Shown here one piece after another: positions 34,998-47,657 of a DNA stretch of 64,000 bases (positions within the stretch are counted from its first letter, which is position 1; every line of letters begins with the position of its first letter). The position numbers and the translations under genes were made by a program. The notes below the pieces were generated by a model. The model had not been told where the DNA came from. It worked only from the letters and a program-made list of their open reading frames with translations, and ran no database searches. The stretch is taken from positions 34,111 through 98,110 of the forward strand of contig JAFECB010000031.1 in assembly GCA_018242365.1 (NCBI GenBank), in the 5' to 3' direction. The DNA comes from Pseudomonadota bacterium (GTDB taxonomy: Bacteria > Pseudomonadota > Gammaproteobacteria > Xanthomonadales > Xanthomonadaceae).

Positions 34998-35951
34998 GTG
35001 AACACACAAGTTGTTTCCACCGCACTGGCGCTGGTATTTCCCGGCCAGGGCTCGCAGTCGATCGGCATGCTGGCCGAATTGTCCGAGCTGCATCCCTCGG
35101 TGAAGGAAACCTTTGCCGAAGCCTCGGAAGGTGCCGGCGTGGATCTGTGGACGCTGGCGCAAAGCGGTCCCGAGGAGATGCTCAATCGCACCGAATACAC
35201 CCAGCCGGCCTTGCTGGCGGCGGGGATCGCGGTGTGGCGGTTGTGGCAGGCGCAGGGAGGGGTCAAGCCGGCCCTGCTGGCGGGGCACAGTCTGGGCGAA
35301 TACACCGCACTCGTCGCGGCGGACGCCTTGTCGTTGACCGAGGGCGCGCATCTGGTGCGCATCCGTGGCCAGCTGATGCAGGACGCCGCACCCGCGGGTA
35401 CCGGTGCAATGGCGGCGGTGCTGGGCGCGGACGATGCGCTGGTCGAAGCGGTGTGCGTCGAAGCCTCGGGCGCACAAGTGGTGGTGCCGGCCAATTACAA
35501 CTCGCCCGGGCAGATCGTGATTGGTGGCGATGCCGCGGCGGTGGATCGCGCGCTGGCGCTGTTGGCCGAGAAGGGCGTGCGCAAGGCGGTCAAATTGGCG
35601 GTGAGCGTGCCCTCGCACACGCCGCTGATGCGCGAAGCAGCGAACCGGCTGGCGGAAACGATGGCGGGCCTGCACTGGTCGCTGCCGGCGATTCCGGTCG
35701 TGCAGAACGTGGATGCCAAGGTGCACGCCAGCATCGATGCCATCCGCGACGCATTGGTGCGCCAGCTCTCCATGCCGGTGCAGTGGACGTCCTGTGTGCA
35801 GGCGCTGGCGGCGCACGGTATCACCCGCATCGGCGAATGCGGGCCGGGCAAGACCCTGACCGGATTGGGCAAACGCATCGACAAGGCGCTGGATCACCGC
35901 GCCCTGGGCGAGCCGGGCGCGTTTGCCAGTGCGCTGGATGATTGGAAATGA
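34998..35951 (+). CDS. fabD: Malonyl-CoA:ACP transacylase
   Basis: FabD (317 residues from GTG 34998) moves malonyl groups from CoA to ACP. N-terminal LVFPGQGSQSIGM, nucleophile Ser in AGHSLGEYTALV, Arg in RGQLMQ, catalytic His in VSVPSHTPLM, and the C-terminal ECGPGKTLTGLGKR. GTG 34998 is preceded by AAGTGAG at suitable distance; ATG 34971 would add nine residues but has no visible binding site. It is followed by a palindromic element and then fabG. Confidence 0.95.
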   Translation: MNTQVVSTALALVFPGQGSQSIGMLAELSELHPSVKETFAEASEGAGVDLWTLAQSGPEEMLNRTEYTQPALLAAGIAVWRLWQAQGGVKPALLAGHSLGEYTALVAADALSLTEGAHLVRIRGQLMQDAAPAGTGAMAAVLGADDALVEAVCVEASGAQVVVPANYNSPGQIVIGGDAAAVDRALALLAEKGVRKAVKLAVSVPSHTPLMREAANRLAETMAGLHWSLPAIPVVQNVDAKVHASIDAIRDALVRQLSMPVQWTSCVQALAAHGITRIGECGPGKTLTGLGKRIDKALDHRALGEPGAFASALDDWK

Positions 35952-35960
35952 GATTTCAGG

Positions 35961-36047
35961 CGCGGATCAACGCCGATGAACACAGAAGAAGCAATTCATT
36001 GAAAAGCTCTATCTGCGTTCATTTGAGTTGATCCGCGTCAACAATGC
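35961..36047. repeat. Dispersed palindromic element before fabG
   Basis: Imperfect 25-base arms at 35961-35985 and 36013-36037 (each starting or ending with CGCGGATCAAC or its complement), followed by the tail CAACAATGCT. The right half is nearly the same as the end of the element at 7403-7500 before fabI. It lies between fabD and the fabG ribosome-binding site. Confidence 0.75.
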
Positions 36048-36061
36048 TCTTTGGAGGCCGC

Positions 36062-36805
36062 ATGACTGAACACCTGAAAGGCGAGATTGCGCTGGTCACC
36101 GGCGCATCCCGCGGGATTGGCGCGGCGATTGCCGATGAGCTGGCCGCGCGTGGCGCGACGGTGATCGGGACCGCGACCTCGGACGCGGGGGCGCATGCCA
36201 TCGGCGAGCGGCTTGCGGCGGTCGGCGGCCATGGTCGTCGCCTCAACGTCAACGAGGCGGGTGCGATCGAGGCCTTGATCGATGCCGTCGGCAGCGAATT
36301 CGGCGGTGTCTCGATCCTGGTCAACAACGCCGGCATCACCCGCGACAACCTGCTGATGCGGATGAAGGACGAGGACTGGCAAGCCATCCTCGACACCAAC
36401 CTGACCTCGGTCTATCGCGCCAGCAAGGCGGTGATGCGCGGGATGATGAAGGCGCGCCGTGGCCGCATCGTCAACATCGCCTCGGTGATTGGTGTCACCG
36501 GCAATGCCGGACAGGCCAACTACGCCGCGGCCAAGGCCGGCATCATCGCGTTCTCCAAATCACTGGCCAAGGAAATCGGTTCGCGCGGGATCACCGTCAA
36601 TGTGGTTGCACCCGGCTTCATCGCTACCGACATGACCGCCGACCTGCCCGAAGCCGCCAAGGCCGCGATGCAGGCGCAGATCGCGCTGGGTCGGCTCGGT
36701 GAGCCGTCCGACATCGCCCGCGCGGTGGCCTTCCTGGCCGGGCCGGATGCGGGCTACATCACGGGCGAGACCCTGCATGTCAATGGCGGCATGTACATGC
36801 CTTGA
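36062..36805 (+). CDS. fabG: 3-oxoacyl-ACP reductase
   Basis: FabG (247 residues) is the NADPH-dependent reductase of beta-ketoacyl-ACP. The SDR motifs are TGASRGIGAAIA (residues about 12-23), NNAGITRDNL, the catalytic Ser in NIASVIGVTG, and YAAAKAG with Tyr-x3-Lys. It ends ITGETLHVNGGMYMP. ATG 36062 has a strong GGAGG 6 bases upstream, provided just after the palindromic element. Confidence 0.97.
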   Translation: MTEHLKGEIALVTGASRGIGAAIADELAARGATVIGTATSDAGAHAIGERLAAVGGHGRRLNVNEAGAIEALIDAVGSEFGGVSILVNNAGITRDNLLMRMKDEDWQAILDTNLTSVYRASKAVMRGMMKARRGRIVNIASVIGVTGNAGQANYAAAKAGIIAFSKSLAKEIGSRGITVNVVAPGFIATDMTADLPEAAKAAMQAQIALGRLGEPSDIARAVAFLAGPDAGYITGETLHVNGGMYMP

Positions 36806-36967
36806 CCGCTTGGCCTGCCGCGCTCGGCGCTCCGGCCACACCCGGATCGCCTTCGCCCGCGACGGCCAGATCCGCGGCAATCCCGAGTTCTACAGTCGGT
36901 ACTTGTGCCGGCCGGCTTTCACGTAAACTACCCACTTGACCCCACTCCGGGGGAGGAGCAGCGAGAC

Positions 36968-37207
36968 ATGAGTACTATCGAAGAGCGCGTCAAGAAGATC
37001 GTCGTCGAACAACTGGGCGTCAAGGAAGAAGACGTCACCAACAGCGCGTCGTTCGTGGACGACCTGGGCGCGGACTCGCTGGACACCGTGGAACTGGTGA
37101 TGGCGCTGGAAGAAGAGTTCGAGTGCGAGATTCCGGACGAAGACGCCGAGAAGATCAGCACCGTGCAGGCGGCGATCGACTACATCAAGGCCCACGTCAA
37201 GGCGTGA
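36968..37207 (+). CDS. acpP: Acyl carrier protein
   Basis: ACP (79 residues) carries growing acyl chains on a phosphopantetheine arm attached to Ser37 in [10 protein letters not shown]. The highly acidic four-helix protein starts [26 protein letters not shown] lies 8 bases upstream. A -10-like TAAACT (36924-36929) with TTGTGC 15 bases before suggests a private promoter, as in other bacteria. Confidence 0.98.
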   Translation: MSTIEERVKKIVVEQLGVKEEDVTNSASFVDDLGADSLDTVELVMALEEEFECEIPDEDAEKISTVQAAIDYIKAHVKA

Positions 37208-37267
37208 GTCGTGCGCGCCGGTCGTGTTCGCGGTCCGCGCTGCGCGGGTTGCGAGCCGGCCGGTATG

Positions 37268-37327
37268 AAACGCCGGCCCCGGTCGGCGCTTTCCCTCGGG
37301 CCGCACGTGCGGCCCTTGGCGTTTTTG
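37268..37327 (+). terminator. Attenuator-like structure between acpP and fabF
   Basis: An 18-base perfect palindrome (GGGCCGCAC / GTGCGGCCC, 37298-37315) nested between AAACGCC (37268-37274) and GGCGTTTTT. It resembles a terminator or attenuator that would let acpP be expressed above fabF. Confidence 0.5.
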
Positions 37328-37376
37328 TTGCAGGCTGCCCCTGTGGGTTGGCGGCTACGGATTCAAGGAATCGAGG

Positions 37377-38615
<1,239 letters not shown>

Positions 38616-38622
38616 ACACCTG

Positions 38623-38730
38623 CCTTGAAGCCCTCCCCTTCAAGGCGAGGGTTGGGGAGGGGATGGGGTTGCAGATGTATCCGCCCCGACCAACCCTCAC
38701 CCCAACTCCTCTCCCGGCGGGAGAGGGGCT
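38623..38730. repeat. Hairpin repeats between fabF and pabB
   Basis: Two hairpins: CCTTGAA / TTCAAGG around CCCTCCCC (38623-38645) and CCTCTCCC-GGC-GGGAGAGG (38708-38726). The words CCTCACCCCAACTCCTCTCCC resemble the hairpins at 40161-40264 on the other side of pabB. Confidence 0.65.
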
Positions 38731-38740
38731 AAAAGCGGGA

Positions 38741-40105
38741 ATGACCGCCACCATGAGCCACAGCTGCGAACTTCCCGTTGTTCTTGACTTGCTGGACCTG
38801 CATCGGCTCGATCCTGTGCATTATCCGGTCTTGCTGGAATCCAGCGCGGCAGGACCGCATGGCCATCACGACTTGCTGCTTGCGCACGATGGCGAAGGCT
38901 TCGCCTTGCACGTCGATGGCGTGGTGAGATCGCTGGCAGGCGAGGTCATCGAAGGCAGTTTCCTCGACGTGCTGGACGCGCAGTGGAACGCGGAGCGTGT
39001 CGAAACGGATGTGACTGACGGCGCGGCGTTCGCTGGTGGCTGGGCACTGCTGCTGGGCTATGAACTTGCCGGGCAGGTCGAGCCGATCCTGCGTCTGCCG
39101 CAGGCCGATGGCGCGCTGCCGGTGGCGGTGGCCTTGCGCTGCCCGGCGGCGGTGCTGCGCGACCGCAGCGATGGCCGTTGCCGCGCCGTGGCGGAGCCGG
39201 GTGCGGGCGAATGGCTGGCGCGAATGGTTGACGATGCCCAGCGCAGCCATCGCCAAGCACCACTCGTCGCATGGCAGCCACCTGCACGGATCGACGAAGA
39301 CCCACCGAAGTGCTATCTCGATGGCGTGGCGCGTGTGCTCGACTACCTCGCCGAAGGCGACGTGTTCCAGGCCAACCTGTCGCGCGGCTGGCAGGCGCAT
39401 TTCGATGCGATGCTGGAGCCTGCCGCCCTGTTCCAGCGCCTGCGTTCGCACAACCCCGCGCCGTTCGCGGGGATCTTCCGGACAGCGACCGGCAGCGTGG
39501 TCAGCGCCTCGCCGGAACGGCTGGTGTCGGTGGCAGATGGCGTCGTGCAAACCCGTCCGATCGCCGGCACCCGGCCGCGGTTCGCGGGCGATGACGATGC
39601 GGCGCGGATCCGCGAATTGGTCGGCCATCCCAAGGAGCGCGCCGAGCACGTGATGTTGATTGACCTGGAGCGCAACGACCTCGGTCGCGTGTGTGCAGCG
39701 GGCAGCGTGCAGGTGGATGAATTGATGACGGTGGAGAGCTATGCCCACGTCCACCACATCGTCAGCAATGTACGCGGCCGATTGCGCGAGGGCACAACAC
39801 CAGGAGGAGTGATCGCCGCGGTGTTCCCCGGCGGCACCATTACCGGCTGCCCGAAAGTGCGCTGCATGCAGATCATCGCCGAGCTGGAAGGCGTCGGGCG
39901 TGGCGCCTATACCGGTGCGATGGGCTGGCTGGGGCATGATGGCGACATGGACCTGAACATCCTGATCCGCAGTGCCGAAGTGGAGGGCGCGATGCTGCGC
40001 TTCCGCACCGGCGCCGGCATCGTGATCGACTCGGATCCGCAGCGTGAATTGGACGAAACGCGGGCGAAGGCGCGTGGGATGCTGCGCGCATTGGGGGTCG
40101 AATGA
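38741..40105 (+). CDS. pabB: Aminodeoxychorismate synthase component I
   Basis: PabB (454 residues) converts chorismate and ammonia to 4-amino-4-deoxychorismate for folate. The C-terminal chorismate-binding domain is complete: EGDVFQANLSR, FAGIFRTATGSVVSASPERLV (as SASPERL), the PIAGTRPR motif where PabB/TrpE enzymes differ, HVMLIDLERNDLGRV, FPGGTITGCPK, and the final DSDPQRELDET. ATG 38741 is chosen; ATG 38753 is possible. It lies between fabF and pabC, set off by hairpin repeats on both sides. Confidence 0.93.
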   Translation: MTATMSHSCELPVVLDLLDLHRLDPVHYPVLLESSAAGPHGHHDLLLAHDGEGFALHVDGVVRSLAGEVIEGSFLDVLDAQWNAERVETDVTDGAAFAGGWALLLGYELAGQVEPILRLPQADGALPVAVALRCPAAVLRDRSDGRCRAVAEPGAGEWLARMVDDAQRSHRQAPLVAWQPPARIDEDPPKCYLDGVARVLDYLAEGDVFQANLSRGWQAHFDAMLEPAALFQRLRSHNPAPFAGIFRTATGSVVSASPERLVSVADGVVQTRPIAGTRPRFAGDDDAARIRELVGHPKERAEHVMLIDLERNDLGRVCAAGSVQVDELMTVESYAHVHHIVSNVRGRLREGTTPGGVIAAVFPGGTITGCPKVRCMQIIAELEGVGRGAYTGAMGWLGHDGDMDLNILIRSAEVEGAMLRFRTGAGIVIDSDPQRELDETRAKARGMLRALGVE

Positions 40106-40160
40106 GCGAAGCAATGCGCGTTGCGAAACAACGGCGAGGAATGCTGACCTTGCTTCGCTC

Positions 40161-40264
40161 CCCTCTCCCTCCGGGAGAGGTGCCGGGGGTGAGGGAAGTT
40201 TGATGTCGAATCATCCAGACGTGCTCCAACCATCGCCCCATCCCCTCTCCCGAGGGGAGAAGGG
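40161..40264. repeat. Hairpin repeats between pabB and pabC
   Basis: CTCTCCC-TCC-GGGAGAG (40163-40179) and CCCCTC...GAGGGG (40242-40257). The second hairpin ends in GGGGAGAAGGG, which also serves as the pabC ribosome-binding site. Confidence 0.65.
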
Positions 40265-40265
40265 C

Positions 40266-41083
40266 ATGCAGCCTGCGATGTATTCGGGCAGGCAGTGGCT
40301 GGATGCCATCGCAATCGCCAACCGAGGCCTGAACTACGGCGATGGCCTGTTTGAAACGATGCGCGTGCATTGCGGCGAGCTGCCGCTGTGGCCCCGCCAC
40401 CGCGCGCGCCTGCAGGAAGGTGCCGCCCGGCTGGGCATTGTCTTGCCGGATGCGAGCTTCATCCAGGCTCGGATCGAAGAATGCATCGCAAACGTCGATG
40501 CGGACGTGCTCAAGCTGCTGGTGACGCGTGGTGACGGCGGACGCGGCTATGCGCCGCCCGCAGATGTTGACCCGGTATGGGCATTGTCCTTGCATTCACT
40601 CCCGCAAGCCATTTCGACGGGCCTGCGCCTGCATGTCTGCGAAACCCGGCTGGCACCGCAGCCGGCATTGGCCGGGATCAAGCACTGCAACCGGCTGGAG
40701 CAGGTGCTGGCGCGGCTGGAAGTGCAGCGCGCGGGCTGCGATGAAGGCCTGATGCGCAATACGGAGAGCCATCCCGTCTGCGCCACGTCCGCGAATCTGC
40801 TGGCCCATCGCAATGGACGCTGGTGGACGCCGCCGGTGGAGACCTGTGGCGTGGCCGGCGTGTTGCGTGGCTGGCTGCTGGGACAAGGCCTTGTGGAGGT
40901 TGCTGCGCTGTCGATGGACGAGGTCCTGCATGCCGATGCACTGGCCCTCTGCAATGCGGTGCGCGGTATCCTGCCGGTCTCGATGCTGGGCAGCCGTACA
41001 TGGGTGGCGAGCCCGGCGATTCATGACCTTCAGGTGCAACTGGCAATGGCGTATCCGATGTTTTCCGCCGCAGCGGTGACGGC

Positions 41084-41087
<4 letters not shown>
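40266..41087 (+). CDS. pabC: Aminodeoxychorismate lyase
   Basis: PabC (273 residues) is a class IV PLP enzyme that releases pyruvate from aminodeoxychorismate to give p-aminobenzoate. Key features: NRGLNYGDGLFETMR, VTRGDGGRGY, the catalytic Lys in AGIKHCNRLEQ, and the C-terminal LCNAVRGILPV. The E-x-S/T-x-x-N loop is altered to ATSANLL. ATG 40266 is preceded by GGGGAGAAGGG; the longer frame only reads through the hairpin repeats. Its stop overlaps the mltG start by 4 bases. Confidence 0.92.
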
Positions 41088-43814
<2,727 letters not shown>

Positions 43815-43821
43815 AGGTGCA

Positions 43822-44184
43822 ATGATGGCTGGAGCAACGGGCGGGGCACGGCAGGGCATCCTGTCGTTGGTGCTGAAGGACAAGCCGGGGTTGTACAACG
43901 CCTACATGCCGTTCATCAAGAACGGTGGCATCTTCGTGCCGACCACGCGCCGTTATTTCCTCGGCGATGAAGTGTTCCTGCTGGTGACTCTGCCGGATTC
44001 CTCGGAGCGCCTTCCGGTCGCAGGCAAGGTCGTGTGGGTGACGCCGACCGGTGCGCAGGGCAACCGTACTGCCGGTGTTGGCGTGCAATTCGCCGACAGC
44101 CCCGACGGTGAAGTGGTGCGCAGCAAGATCGAAACCACCCTGGCCGGCATCCTCAACGCAGACCAGCCGACGCAGACCATGTAA
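43822..44184 (+). CDS. pilZ: PilZ-domain type IV pilus assembly protein
   Basis: A 120-residue PilZ protein of the type found next to holB in Pseudomonas and Xanthomonas, needed for type IV pilus assembly through PilB and FimX in xanthomonads. The features are LYNAYMPFIKNGGIFVPT, GDEVFLLVTLPDSSERLPVAGKVVWV (as GDEVFLLVTLP) and GVGVQF. The RxxxR c-di-GMP motif of canonical PilZ domains is not seen, as expected for this subfamily. Tandem ATGs at 43822 and 43825 both follow AAGGTG. Confidence 0.9.
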   Translation: MMAGATGGARQGILSLVLKDKPGLYNAYMPFIKNGGIFVPTTRRYFLGDEVFLLVTLPDSSERLPVAGKVVWVTPTGAQGNRTAGVGVQFADSPDGEVVRSKIETTLAGILNADQPTQTM

Positions 44185-44406
44185 GCCGGGCCGGAGAGGC
44201 CCTGTTGCGTGAGCTGCGTCCAGGCATGCACCGGACGCAGCGTGTGCTGACAAGTCCAGGAGGGACTTGTTCAGCATTGCCCTGATGCGCCCGCAGATCC
44301 ACCACTGATCGATTTCAGATTGCCCGACTCGCGCCCGCCGGGGCGGGTTTCGTCGCCTCGTTCCGGCCTTCGTCGCAGTCGCCTTGATCACGCTTGGCCG
44401 TGCCCA

Positions 44407-44429
44407 CTGTACTAGTGCAACCAGTACAG
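44407..44429 (+). promoter_or_regulatory. Inverted-repeat operator of the GntR/YtrA-type regulator
   Basis: CTGTACT and AGTACAG form a perfect 7-bp inverted repeat with a 9-base spacer, ending 16 bases before the regulator start. TTGATC at 44384-44389 followed by TGTACT 18 bases later could be the promoter, so bound regulator would cover the -10. The preceding stretch 44185-44383 shows no gene. Confidence 0.72.
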
Positions 44430-44445
44430 ACGAGACAGCGCACGC

Positions 44446-44856
44446 ATGGCGCGAACCAGGCCCCTGATGATCCAGATCGCCACCGGCGATCCGCGCCCGA
44501 TCACCCGGCAGATCGTCGATGCCGTGCGCATGAAGATCGCCACCGGCGAACTGGATGCGGGCGACCAATTGCCCAGCGTGCGCGGCCTCGCCCAGCAACT
44601 GACGATCAACCCGAACACCGTCGCCCGTGCCTATGCCGAGCTGGCCACCGAGGGCTGGCTGGAATCGCGTCAGGGCATGGGGCTGTACGTGGCAGCCCGG
44701 CGCCAGCGGCTTTCCGAGGGGGAGCGCGAACGCCGGTTGACCGAGGCCATCGATCGTTTCGCCCACGACGTGATCCCGCTGGGTTTTCCGCCCGAGCAAG
44801 TGCAGCAGCGGGTGGCCGACGCATTCCAGTACCTCACACCCCGAAAAACCGCCTGA
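44446..44856 (+). CDS. GntR-family transcriptional regulator (YtrA subfamily)
   Basis: A 136-residue regulator with an N-terminal winged helix: PITRQIVDAVRMKIATGEL, LPSVRGLAQQLTINPNTVARAY, and LESRQGMGLYV. It is followed by only about 50 helical residues, as in YtrA-type GntR regulators that control adjacent ABC transporters. ATG 44446 is chosen; ATG 44467 is possible. It opens an operon with the ATPase gene 27 bases downstream and likely represses its own operon through the inverted repeat upstream. Confidence 0.93.
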   Translation: MARTRPLMIQIATGDPRPITRQIVDAVRMKIATGELDAGDQLPSVRGLAQQLTINPNTVARAYAELATEGWLESRQGMGLYVAARRQRLSEGERERRLTEAIDRFAHDVIPLGFPPEQVQQRVADAFQYLTPRKTA

Positions 44857-44883
44857 GCCGCCACCTGCGGCATTGGAACCGAC

Positions 44884-45798
44884 ATGCAGACCGATATCGA
44901 CTACGTCATCGAAACCCGCGCGCTGTGCAAGCGCTATGGCCGCAAGCTGGCGCTGGATCATCTCGATCTGGCCATCCCGCGTGGCCGCATCCACGCCATC
45001 GTCGGTGCCAACGGCGCCGGCAAATCCACCCTGTTCCGCATCCTGCTCGGCTTCATGCCACCGAGCGCGGGGCAGGCGCGCATCCTCGGCAAGGACAGCC
45101 AGTCGCTGAGTGCGCAGGACCGCAGTCGGATTGGCTTCGTCAACGAAGAACACACCCTGCCGAACTGGATGCGGGTGGCGCAGGTGATGGCGATGCAGCG
45201 CCATCAATACGGGCGCTGGAACCAGCAGGCCTTCGACGGCGTGATCGGCCATTACAACGTGCTGCCGGAACAGAAGATCGGCCAGCTCTCGCGCGGCGAG
45301 CGCGCCGGCTTCAATCTCGCGCTGGCACTGGCGCAAGGCCCGGAACTGCTGGTGCTGGACGAGCCGACGCTCGGCCTCGATGTGGTGGCCAAGCGCGCCT
45401 TCCTTGAATCGCTGTTGCAGAGCAATGCCGCCGATGCCTGCACGGTGGTCTATTGCTCGCACCAGATGGAGGAGATCGAGCGCGTTGCCGACAACCTGAT
45501 CATCCTCGAACACGGCCAACTCAAGCACATGTCGGCGCCGGAAGAGTTCACCGCGCGCGTCAGCCATTGGGTGGCCGATGTGCCGTTCAAGGGGCCGGAG
45601 CCGCACACCGTGCCTGGCCTGCTGGAAGTGCAGCGCATCGATGGCCTGCACCACTTCCTGGTGCTGGATCAGGATGCGGGCTTCGAACATTTCCTGCGCG
45701 CCTGCGGCGCACGCAGCGTGCAGTCGATGCCGGTCAGCCTGGACCGCGCGGTCAACGCCTTCCTTGCCAAGAACCACGCCGCGCCCATCGCGGTCTGA
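44884..45798 (+). CDS. ABC transporter ATP-binding protein
   Basis: A 304-residue ATPase. Walker A VGANGAGKST, Q-loop region replaced by VNEEHTLPNWMRV, signature LSRGERAG (LSRGE rather than LSGGQ), Walker B LLVLDEPTLGLD, and switch His in YCSHQMEEIE. The C-terminal 90 residues form an extra domain like that of efflux or BcrA-type ATPases. It works with the next gene, a multi-span membrane protein, 20 bases downstream. Substrate unknown; YtrA-linked transporters often respond to cell-wall-active agents. Confidence 0.93.
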   Translation: MQTDIDYVIETRALCKRYGRKLALDHLDLAIPRGRIHAIVGANGAGKSTLFRILLGFMPPSAGQARILGKDSQSLSAQDRSRIGFVNEEHTLPNWMRVAQVMAMQRHQYGRWNQQAFDGVIGHYNVLPEQKIGQLSRGERAGFNLALALAQGPELLVLDEPTLGLDVVAKRAFLESLLQSNAADACTVVYCSHQMEEIERVADNLIILEHGQLKHMSAPEEFTARVSHWVADVPFKGPEPHTVPGLLEVQRIDGLHHFLVLDQDAGFEHFLRACGARSVQSMPVSLDRAVNAFLAKNHAAPIAV

Positions 45799-45818
45799 GC
45801 ACAACACGGGGGAAAGAC

Positions 45819-47657
45819 ATGAGCGATCTATTCAAGGGTGAATTGCTGCGCTTCCGGCTCTGGGCCATCGCCGCCTTCCTCATCAATCTCGGGGTCCTGG
45901 GCTTCCTCAGCCGGATGGTCGATCTGGCCCAGCAGCCCAGCTTCGTTTACCAGGTCTTCGGGGCGGTGTATGCGGCAGCAGGTGCCTTGCTCGGCCTGTA
46001 CCAGATGGGCAGCTATCGCAAACCGAACCAATGGCTGAACCTGCTGCACCGGCCGATGCATCGGCTGCGGATCGCCGGCGCGTTGACCAGTGCCAGCGCC
46101 CTGCTGTTGCTGTTGGCGGTTGCGCTCCCCATCGCCATCGTGGCGCTCTACCAGCAAGGTTTGACCGCCCGCGTGGTCGATCACAGGCATTGGCTGATTC
46201 CGTTGGCGGCGTGGCTGATCGCGTTGTCCTGCTATCTGGCCGGTGCCTGTGCGATGGTCGGCAACCGCCGCTATTCCTTCGCTGCCTTCCTGCTGCCCAA
46301 CCTGTTCCTGTATGCGCAGGCTTCCGGCGTGGCGATGCTGGGCGTGCAGTTGGTGGTGATCGGCTTCCTCGCGCTGCTGCTGGGTATCGCGTTCAAGCCG
46401 GATCCGGCCGCGCCGGCACGCAACCCCGGCGCGGTGCTGGCGGTGGCATTGCCGGTGCAACTGGGCGCGTATTTCCTGGCGTGGATGCTGGGCTTCGGCG
46501 TCGAGCTGCTATGGACGGTGACCGGCACGCATCCGCTCAACATGCCGAAGCCGCCTGCAGGCGGGACGATCGAGGCGGACCGCGCCGAAGGCAAGGACAT
46601 GCTGCTGCTCGGCATCGCAGGCAGTCGAGATCCCGACGCGGCGCTGTGGCGCGAACAGATCGCATTGTCCGATGTGTACACGCGTTACCCGCTGCGAACC
46701 CTGCCGCATCAGGGCGACATGACCAATCCGCAGCCGATGGAATGGGTGGATGGCGACCGCAACACCAACTGGGTCTACAGCCATGACCGCAGCCGTTTCA
46801 TCGGTTACGGCCTGCTGGACAAGCGTGCCCGTGGTGAACTTGGGATAGGCGCCACGCAAGCGGCATTCCCGGCGCCGACGCTGGCTTTTGGCGCCATCTA
46901 TCTGTACAACGCGCACGCGGTGTACCAGTTCGACAGCGAGCAACAGCGCGTGTTCGAACGCATCCGCCTGCCGCAAGGCGAGGTGATGGCCAGCCCACCC
47001 GAACCGGCCGGCGACAACCTGCTGATGCTCAGCAACCGCGCCGCCTATTTCTATCCGGGCCGCGAGGCGATGAACGGGCTCGACCTGCTCACGCCGCTGA
47101 TGCGTGTTCCGATGCCTGGCACGGTCGGCAACCTCAGCCGGATGGACGTGGTCGAACTGCTGGACGGTTACCTCGTGTCCTACACCTACACCTGGGGCGT
47201 GTGGGGCGGTGAGTTGCAGCATCCGTACCAGCAGGTGTTGCGCGTGGATGGCCAGGGCCATGCCCGCACCGTCGCGCGCCGCACGCTGTCGATCGACCTG
47301 CCTTCGACGTACACCAACCGCAATTTCTGGTTGTCACCGGTGCTGCGCGCGGTTTGCCTCGACGCACAGGACCTGTTCGCGTCACCCGATCCGTTGCGTG
47401 CCAAACCCGAGCCGATGCCGACGCCGATCCTGTGGCTGGCCGGCGCGTGCTGCCTGCTGTCCCTGCTCGGCGCGGTGTGGCTCAGCGGCAAGCAAGCGCA
47501 TTCGCCGCGCGGTCGCCTTGGCTGGATCCTGCTGTGCGGCGTGGTCGGGCTGCCGGCGCTGGTCAGCCTGTGGCTGTTGTATCCGCGTCGTGAAGTGTTG
47601 CTTGCAACCGCCGCGCCGACAACGCCGGCAGGCACGCATGCGGCCTCGGGGGCATGA
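45819..47657 (+). CDS. ABC-type membrane permease with large extracytoplasmic domain
   Basis: A 612-residue membrane protein starting MSDLFKGELLRFRLWAIAAF. About six to seven helices occupy residues 15-230, a large soluble domain spans roughly 235-545, and two helices follow near 555 and 588. The soluble part has strand-rich periodic segments (AIYLYNAHAVYQFDSEQQ, LMLSNRAAYFYPGRE) that suggest a beta-propeller-like sensor or binding domain, an unusual addition to an ABC permease. ATG 45819 is preceded by GGGGGAAAG. The stop overlaps the S9 peptidase start (ATGA). Confidence 0.8.
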   Translation: MSDLFKGELLRFRLWAIAAFLINLGVLGFLSRMVDLAQQPSFVYQVFGAVYAAAGALLGLYQMGSYRKPNQWLNLLHRPMHRLRIAGALTSASALLLLLAVALPIAIVALYQQGLTARVVDHRHWLIPLAAWLIALSCYLAGACAMVGNRRYSFAAFLLPNLFLYAQASGVAMLGVQLVVIGFLALLLGIAFKPDPAAPARNPGAVLAVALPVQLGAYFLAWMLGFGVELLWTVTGTHPLNMPKPPAGGTIEADRAEGKDMLLLGIAGSRDPDAALWREQIALSDVYTRYPLRTLPHQGDMTNPQPMEWVDGDRNTNWVYSHDRSRFIGYGLLDKRARGELGIGATQAAFPAPTLAFGAIYLYNAHAVYQFDSEQQRVFERIRLPQGEVMASPPEPAGDNLLMLSNRAAYFYPGREAMNGLDLLTPLMRVPMPGTVGNLSRMDVVELLDGYLVSYTYTWGVWGGELQHPYQQVLRVDGQGHARTVARRTLSIDLPSTYTNRNFWLSPVLRAVCLDAQDLFASPDPLRAKPEPMPTPILWLAGACCLLSLLGAVWLSGKQAHSPRGRLGWILLCGVVGLPALVSLWLLYPRREVLLATAAPTTPAGTHAASGA

